A stretch of DNA of 64,000 nt from Thermothielavioides terrestris NRRL 8126 (Eukaryota; Ascomycota; Sordariomycetes; Sordariales; Chaetomiaceae), in the NCBI RefSeq assembly GCF_000226115.1, contig NC_016461.1, forward strand, positions 1,612,001 through 1,676,000. The letters are read 5' to 3'. Under the pieces are notes generated by a model. The model was not told where the DNA came from, ran no database searches, and saw only the letters and a program-made list of their open reading frames with translations. Positions 58,798 to 64,000 of the stretch are shown here, piece after piece. Made by a program: the position numbers and the translations under genes. Each line of letters starts with the position of its first letter. Within the stretch, counting starts at the first letter, position 1.

Positions 58798-61700
58798 CTA
58801 GGCGTTGACAGGCTTTGTGGCGAACAGTCCGGCCACTTGGTAGAAAATGTCTTCAATGGGCGGCATGGCGAAGGCTGGCGCAGCATTGAAGATCTCGGCC
58901 AATCGCTGAGGCGCCACGACAGCAGCGTGGGTGTCTTCATCGTCCTCCATTTCCACGTCTTGGTCCTCCTCGTCCGGCATCTCCTCGTCGCTCAGCTCGC
59001 CCGCCTCCAGCAAGAGCTGCTGAGATGCCGCGTCTTCCTCTCCAGGAGCATTGCCATCCACGCCGAGGTCTGCCAAAGGTCGTAGCAGCGGTGCCTGCTC
59101 GGTGCCTTCAGTTACGGACCAGACCTGTGCTGCGGCATCGACAACGATGAATCCGGATGACGATGGCGCGGCGCACACGGAGATGATTAGCTGCGAAAAC
59201 GTCTGGGCCATCTGTGGCTCATCTTCCTCCACGTTGAAGACGACCAATTCTGACCTCAAACCCTTCCGCATCTTCTCTTGGCTAGGATTCGGAATGGGCG
59301 CCGCAAGCGCAAAACTCCTTGACTCGTGGTTGACCGCAAGCTGAGTGAGTCGTTTGGCTGCCGCCGACGTCTCCTTCAGAGAGTAACTGTAGAGTAGCTC
59401 GTCTGACACAATGTCGTAGACGACAAGGTCCTCCGAGAGAATGATGAGACAGGAGGACAGGGACTGTATCGCGCGGATTTCGCCCTTGCACATGCCCGAG
59501 ATGACATCCCGGAACGCACCCGTCTCCGTGTCGATGGCAACGACAAGAGCCCCAGACGGAGGGCCAAAGGCGGCGAAAAGGACAGACCCGTCTTCTGAGA
59601 AGGCAATGGCACCGCTGCGAGGACTGTTCCTGAGAACCTCAGTGGTGTCATCCTGCTCTTCGTAGACGGGAAGCGGAACAGCCCTAGAGCACGTCCAGCT
59701 TCGCAAGGGTTCACCACTAGGGCCGGTGGCCGCGAGCCCGTCTCTCTTGCGTAACCTCGGAGTCCAGAAGCGCACCATGCCATCGTTGCCAATGGTGGCA
59801 AACCGAGTTGAAGTCGGATCACTAGCGAGGTCGAATATCGCCTCCGTTTGTTCCGTGTAATGAGCGTCGTTGATGCGAGTAACAAGCTCGAAGGAATGCT
59901 CATCTCCACCGACATCCCAAAACTTGAGATATATCTCTCGCCTCTCCCGGCAAACCTGAGCGGGTGTTTTTGATCCCGTCAGAAGAGCATTTGCATCTCG
60001 TTCGGGCGGTTGCCATTCATCCACAGAAGCGAGCCACTTGCCGTCTCGAGAGAAAGCTAACTTAGTGACGGTCGGTTCTGTGATGGGCGCCCCCTCGCTG
60101 GTGATGTTGGTGTCCGTGGGGTTGGTGCGCGCAATAGCGTGCTTCGCGACACCATAGAAGGAGGCGACGTCAAAAACCTGAACAAGAGGCGTAGAGCACG
60201 TCCCTTCTCCAAGAGAAGCCTGCTGCCCGTTGCCGACGCAGAGGAACATTTGCGACGGACTCCGAGGGTTGACAGCCGCGACCACGGGATCCGCAATCTC
60301 ATCCACAGGTCGCCACACGCGGCGAACCAACGACTCCTTGGAAGGGCGATCACCCAGGACAAGGGATTGAATGCCCGACACGTACATCGTCGGTTTCATC
60401 TCCGCCGTGGATAAAATCATGGTCGAGTTGTCGTCCAGATGAATGGCGTACGAGGAACCTCGAGGTGAGACCACGATGTTCTCGATGGCCGCAGAGAGAT
60501 GAGGCAGGTAATCCCGTCTTCCGGTGTCAACCTGCCAGAGGACAAGAGTGGTCTCGTACCCTCCGGAGATGAGATAGTTGCCTGCCGCTTGTTAGCAACG
60601 ATGGCGCTCTTGAATTCGCACCCAACCAGAACAGAATGCTCACCATCCTCGGACCACTTGACGCTGTGAACCGCTCTACGGTGCCAGTGATGTTTCTTTG
60701 GTAGAATCACGCCTGCCTTTTGAGATCCAGGCTCCTCCCGGGGTAACTTGGACAGCAGATCATGGTACACGTAGATGGCGCCCCGAGCGCCGCCGACGGC
60801 GAGGTCGACACTCTGGATCTCAAGTCCTCCGTTCTTCGTCAGCCGGACCACTGGACGGACATCCAGGCAGCTGATGATATCGGGAACATCGAAGCAGTGG
60901 AAGCGATAACTCAGATCGTCCAGTGACCGCAGCTTCTTCGCCTTCAGAAACCCCACGTGCAATGCCTGCTTTGCCGCGGCGAAAACCAGTCGCCCACCAG
61001 AAACCGACCGCAGCAACTGCGGGCTCTCGCCGTACGTGTGCAAAAGCTTGCCGCTTCTTGTCGAGAGGGCCTTGGCGTCGTAGGCGACTATTTGTGCGGA
61101 GCTCCATGTGAGCCTCTGCAGAACCAGCAAGACATCTTCCGTCCTGCCACCTATCTCTACCGCCTCCACGGTCGCATCCAACACCTTCTTGACCTCGACA
61201 GTGAAAGGAGTGTCTGCGCCGGCACCCGATGTCCAGTTGATGAACCAAATGCGACCATCAGAGCATGAAACCCAAATATAGTCGGGATCTGCTTTGGATA
61301 GCATCGACGAGACAATGTGTGCTGAAAAGAAACCGGCTGCGTCGTCCGTCCTTGTGACCGGGAGCGCAATCCTACGGACGAGCAGAGAGTCTTCGGTCGA
61401 GTACACTTGGATGGAGGTGTTGTAAGTGACAATCAAATGCCTAGACCTGTTAGAAGCGGTCCTCTTGCTGCATCATGGTTTCTCTTCCCTGTCCCCGACT
61501 CACTTTTCGTCAGGTGAGAAAACCGGATCGATATCCAGCATTCTGCCACCCATTGGCTGCGACACCTTCCATGATGCTAACCTCTCCCGAACTGGGCCAG
61601 ATGGCGGTTGGGATGTCGCGTCCGGAAGCTCAAGGTCACCGTCAACTTGTTGTGCGACTGTCTTGAGGCTGGCAGCATCTTTCGGAACATCGTTCCCTTC

Positions 61701-61835
61701 GAGACGTGATATCGACCTCCGCCGATGCTTCTTCTGTGATAGAGGCACGTCGTCCTTCGGCTCACGCTTCCTCTTCAGAGACGCTGTGTCGCCGTTCGCA
61801 TCCATGCTCACTGTCGTCTCAGGTAGCTGTCGCAT
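58798..61835 (-). CDS. utp17: Small-subunit processome protein UTP17/NAN1
   Basis: Three exons, 61835-61504, 61440-60644 and 60581-58798, with introns of 63 and 62 bp, give 970 aa. Nan1/Utp17 (WDR75 in animals) is a WD40 subunit of UtpA, the t-UTP complex that binds early pre-rRNA in the nucleolus and supports rRNA transcription. The N-terminus is basic (LKRKREPKDD, SQKKHRRR) and is followed by propeller repeats such as HLIVTYNTSIQVYS, VHSVKWSEDGNYLISGG, LKFWDVGG and MVRFWTPR. An acidic Glu/Asp-rich segment precedes the C-terminus DIFYQVAGLFATKPVNA. A second in-frame ATG at 61805 could be the true start. Two acceptors six bases apart are possible for intron 1; I chose the one giving DEKHLIVTY. 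Confidence 0.93.
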
Positions 61836-62201
61836 TGGGAAGCTGGCGTCGAGGCGCTGAGAGGTCAACAAGATACTGCCAAGAGCAACCTGCCCAAGCC
61901 CGTCCTCAATTGCAAGCACCAAGCAGCAGAAATTTTGGCGATCTCAGAAAAAGTTCTGGTGGGGCCATCACGGTGCATGGCTTATCAGCGATACGCACGG
62001 ACCAACAACCGCTGTGGACAAAGATTTGGGGGTACATGATGTTCTTGCACGCCTCAAGGATCCCTCCGATTTCTGCAGTACCTCGACCACCGCACCGGAC
62101 GACAAGTCGTGGTCGCTCGATACAAGCACAGGGAGTCACGTCATCACTGTTTCGCGAGCGTCGACTGCATTTCGGAAATCCGACAGCCAGCGACCGACAA
62201 A
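61836..62201. promoter_or_regulatory. Divergent UTP17 / RPB10 promoter
   Basis: Only 366 bp separate the two start codons. Both products serve ribosome production or transcription, so a shared promoter would make sense; this is inference. I see no named site. Confidence 0.5.
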
Positions 62202-62662
62202 ATGATTATCCCGATCCGTTGCTTCTCGTGCGGCAAGGTGGGTTCGCTGGCTTGCCATCTTGACCGACCTGGTCCTCTCCATCGTCAACTAACCTTTTGT
62301 TCAGGTGACCGGCGACCTGTGGGAGAAATTCGTGAAGCTCATCGAGGAGGAAGGGCTCTCCGATGGGTAGGCGCTTGCGCTCTTCTTCGCAAGGTCCGTT
62401 GTCACCGATGCTGACAGCATCCCCAGTGACGCCCTGGACCAGCTTGGCTGCAAGCGGTACTGCTGCCGGCGCATGGTTATGACTCACGTCGACCTCATTG
62501 AGAAACTGCTCAAGTATGTTTGCCCTTCTATGTACTGCATGAGATTCGATCAGAGAACGAGATGGACATGCCTGCTGACACGCCCTTCGTTTTAGATATA
62601 CGCCGGACGGTCGCAACTACAAGAAAATCGAGATGCAAACACGCAATCAGGAAGAGCGCTGA
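62202..62662 (+). CDS. rpb10: RNA polymerase I, II and III subunit RPB10 (RPABC5)
   Basis: Four exons, 62202-62237, 62305-62366, 62427-62513 and 62596-62662, with introns of 67, 60 and 82 bp, give 83 aa. The start [12 protein letters not shown] is the invariant N-terminus with the CX2C half of the zinc site; the CC pair of [11 protein letters not shown] supplies the rest. [28 protein letters not shown] and [11 protein letters not shown] follow as in all eukaryotes. The subunit is shared by the three nuclear RNA polymerases and sits near the Rpb3/Rpb11 assembly platform. The last exon adds a polar tail ending RNQEER, which makes it about a dozen residues longer than the yeast protein (70 aa). 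Confidence 0.97.
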
Positions 62663-64000
62663 TTATCTGGCCTGCTGTTCAGCATGCATATACATCCTGG
62701 CGTTAAGAGAGGGTGGGCAGCCATGCATTTTTTTGGGAGGCGCATTTGGTCTGGCTCCCAGGACGGCGTCATGGTTGGCTTTCGAATTCAATCAGGTTGA
62801 TGAACAGTGTTGGGCCGGGCTATCGGACCCGACTCTTGTTCAAGGAATCAGGCAACCTGGTCGAGAAGCGGCACTGCTGGGGTGGTGGAGGCCGGGACCA
62901 ACCGCATATAAATCGGTCGGCAAGGATTGTGGCACGATGCATCTGCACGAGGTTTGGCATCTGTCTGCCGTCATGTGAATGGCGTGAATGGCGTGAATGG
63001 CTAGGCGCTGTTGGCTATCAACCAACGCCTGCTCGGCAATGACACCCTCTAGGCCGTTAACAGCCAGATGCAGGTTTTAGCTCGCCATCGGTTGGAGAAC
63101 ATTTACAGCGCCAGCGCGGGCTGAGATGGGGATGAGGTCTTATTTGAGGCGGCCCAGGAAGAACGGAATCAACAGAAGAAGGTCATGGTACTAACTCAAT
63201 ATGTGTACTTTGTCCTCCAGGCCTTTTCAGGACAATCCAGCGATACCTTTCAAGCAGTCCCCCCCTTCGCCTACACGGCTTCCAGAAACAATCCGTGCGG
63301 CAAGGCCGAAGTTCCCTCTCATGTGGTGCAGTGCATGGCCGGGGTCAGTGCGGATCCAGAACTCTGGGGCAGGTGGCGGTGAGACAGGCGAGACAGAGCG
63401 ATTAGCCGATGTTTGAATGGTGTATTCCGTACACGAGTAATTTTTGCTGCTCATAAACATTGGTATAATCCGTACATTATGTTGGTTCACCAGAATCTAG
63501 CAGCAGAGGGATGTGAACCAACAAGCCTGCACAACTCCGACATCAACAAACCCGAGGAGGCCCTGTGGCAGCGACTTATTTCTACACTAGCTCACACTAG
63601 CAAGTGGGTGACGCCTTGTCAAAGAGCAGACGCTGATCGAGGTTCCAGAGACAGCCTTCCAACGACTTTGATGAAGGAGCAGGGACATCCACAGTAATCC
63701 GTACATGTGGTGTTTGTTTTTAGTATGGCGCACTAACCCGTAATACTACGGATGCACAGTATGTATGTATCCGTCTACATGGGGTAGTGAAAGTAGTCCA
63801 ACGGGTACACCGCCCAAACCTGTTGCTTCCTGATCCCATTGCCTCAGTGTTAGCGCCTGGCGCCTGACGTTTGTACATAAATGAACGGATATGTGTCAAC
63901 CGACGCTGGCCCATCATCAACCAGAGCAGACGTCAAGGCTTTTCGAGACCGGCGGTGTTTGGATGAGCGTCCCTATCCTACCGGACTCGCTCAACACTCA
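62663..64000. other. 3' flank of RPB10 to the window edge
   Basis: I see no supportable gene in this 1.3 kb. A short tandem GAATGGCGT occurs at about 62977-63000, and CGTACA/TCCGTAC words recur around 63425 and 63700. Confidence 0.45.

Overview
The window is nuclear DNA of a filamentous ascomycete, most probably a member of the Sordariales. The evidence is GC-rich coding sequence, short GT-AG introns (51-235 bp, mostly 55-100 bp), LaeA-like and DUF1479 genes typical of Pezizomycotina, and an L-arabinitol 4-dehydrogenase that reads very like the Neurospora enzyme. I rebuilt exon structures by hand from splice sites and reading-frame phase. Every multi-exon model listed as CDS closes in frame.

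Layout, left to right. (1) 0.7-9.7 kb: an unrecognised 1200-aa protein (-), a divergently transcribed 705-aa protein (+) with a retropepsin-like D-S-G-A motif, and a CLN/Puc1-type G1 cyclin (-) with a polyglutamine tail. (2) 9.7-24.1 kb: a 14.4-kb stretch with no supportable gene, holding two unrelated MITE-type elements. (3) 24.1-34.4 kb: PNG1-type peptide N-glycanase (-), the small-subunit processome protein UTP4 (-) and, divergent from it, nicotinate phosphoribosyltransferase (+). (4) 34.4-44.9 kb: a second gene-poor stretch with a second copy of the first MITE family and a solitary seven-exon LaeA-like methyltransferase (+). (5) 44.9-62.7 kb: a compact gene-rich block with mitochondrial ATP synthase subunit g (-), L-arabinitol 4-dehydrogenase (-), a BAP31/Yet3-like ER protein (+), a DUF1479 oxygenase-like protein (-), an uncharacterised helix-hairpin-helix protein (-), a 4F5/ZNF706-type small zinc-finger protein (+), an isopenicillin N synthase-like 2OG-Fe(II) oxygenase (-), UTP17/NAN1 (-) and the shared RNA polymerase subunit RPB10 (+). 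(6) 62.7-64 kb: no gene seen.

Most genes are unrelated housekeeping functions. The one functional theme is ribosome production: two UtpA (t-UTP) subunits, UTP4 and UTP17, plus RPB10, a shared subunit of RNA polymerases I, II and III. The oxygenases and the methyltransferase lie far apart without PKS, NRPS or transporter genes, so I do not see a secondary-metabolite cluster.

The strongest non-genic signals are a 527-bp element with 133-bp terminal inverted repeats and a perfect 9-bp target duplication, and a two-copy MITE family carrying degenerate telomere-like TTAGGG tracts. I saw no rRNA, tRNA, CRISPR or plasmid-type features.
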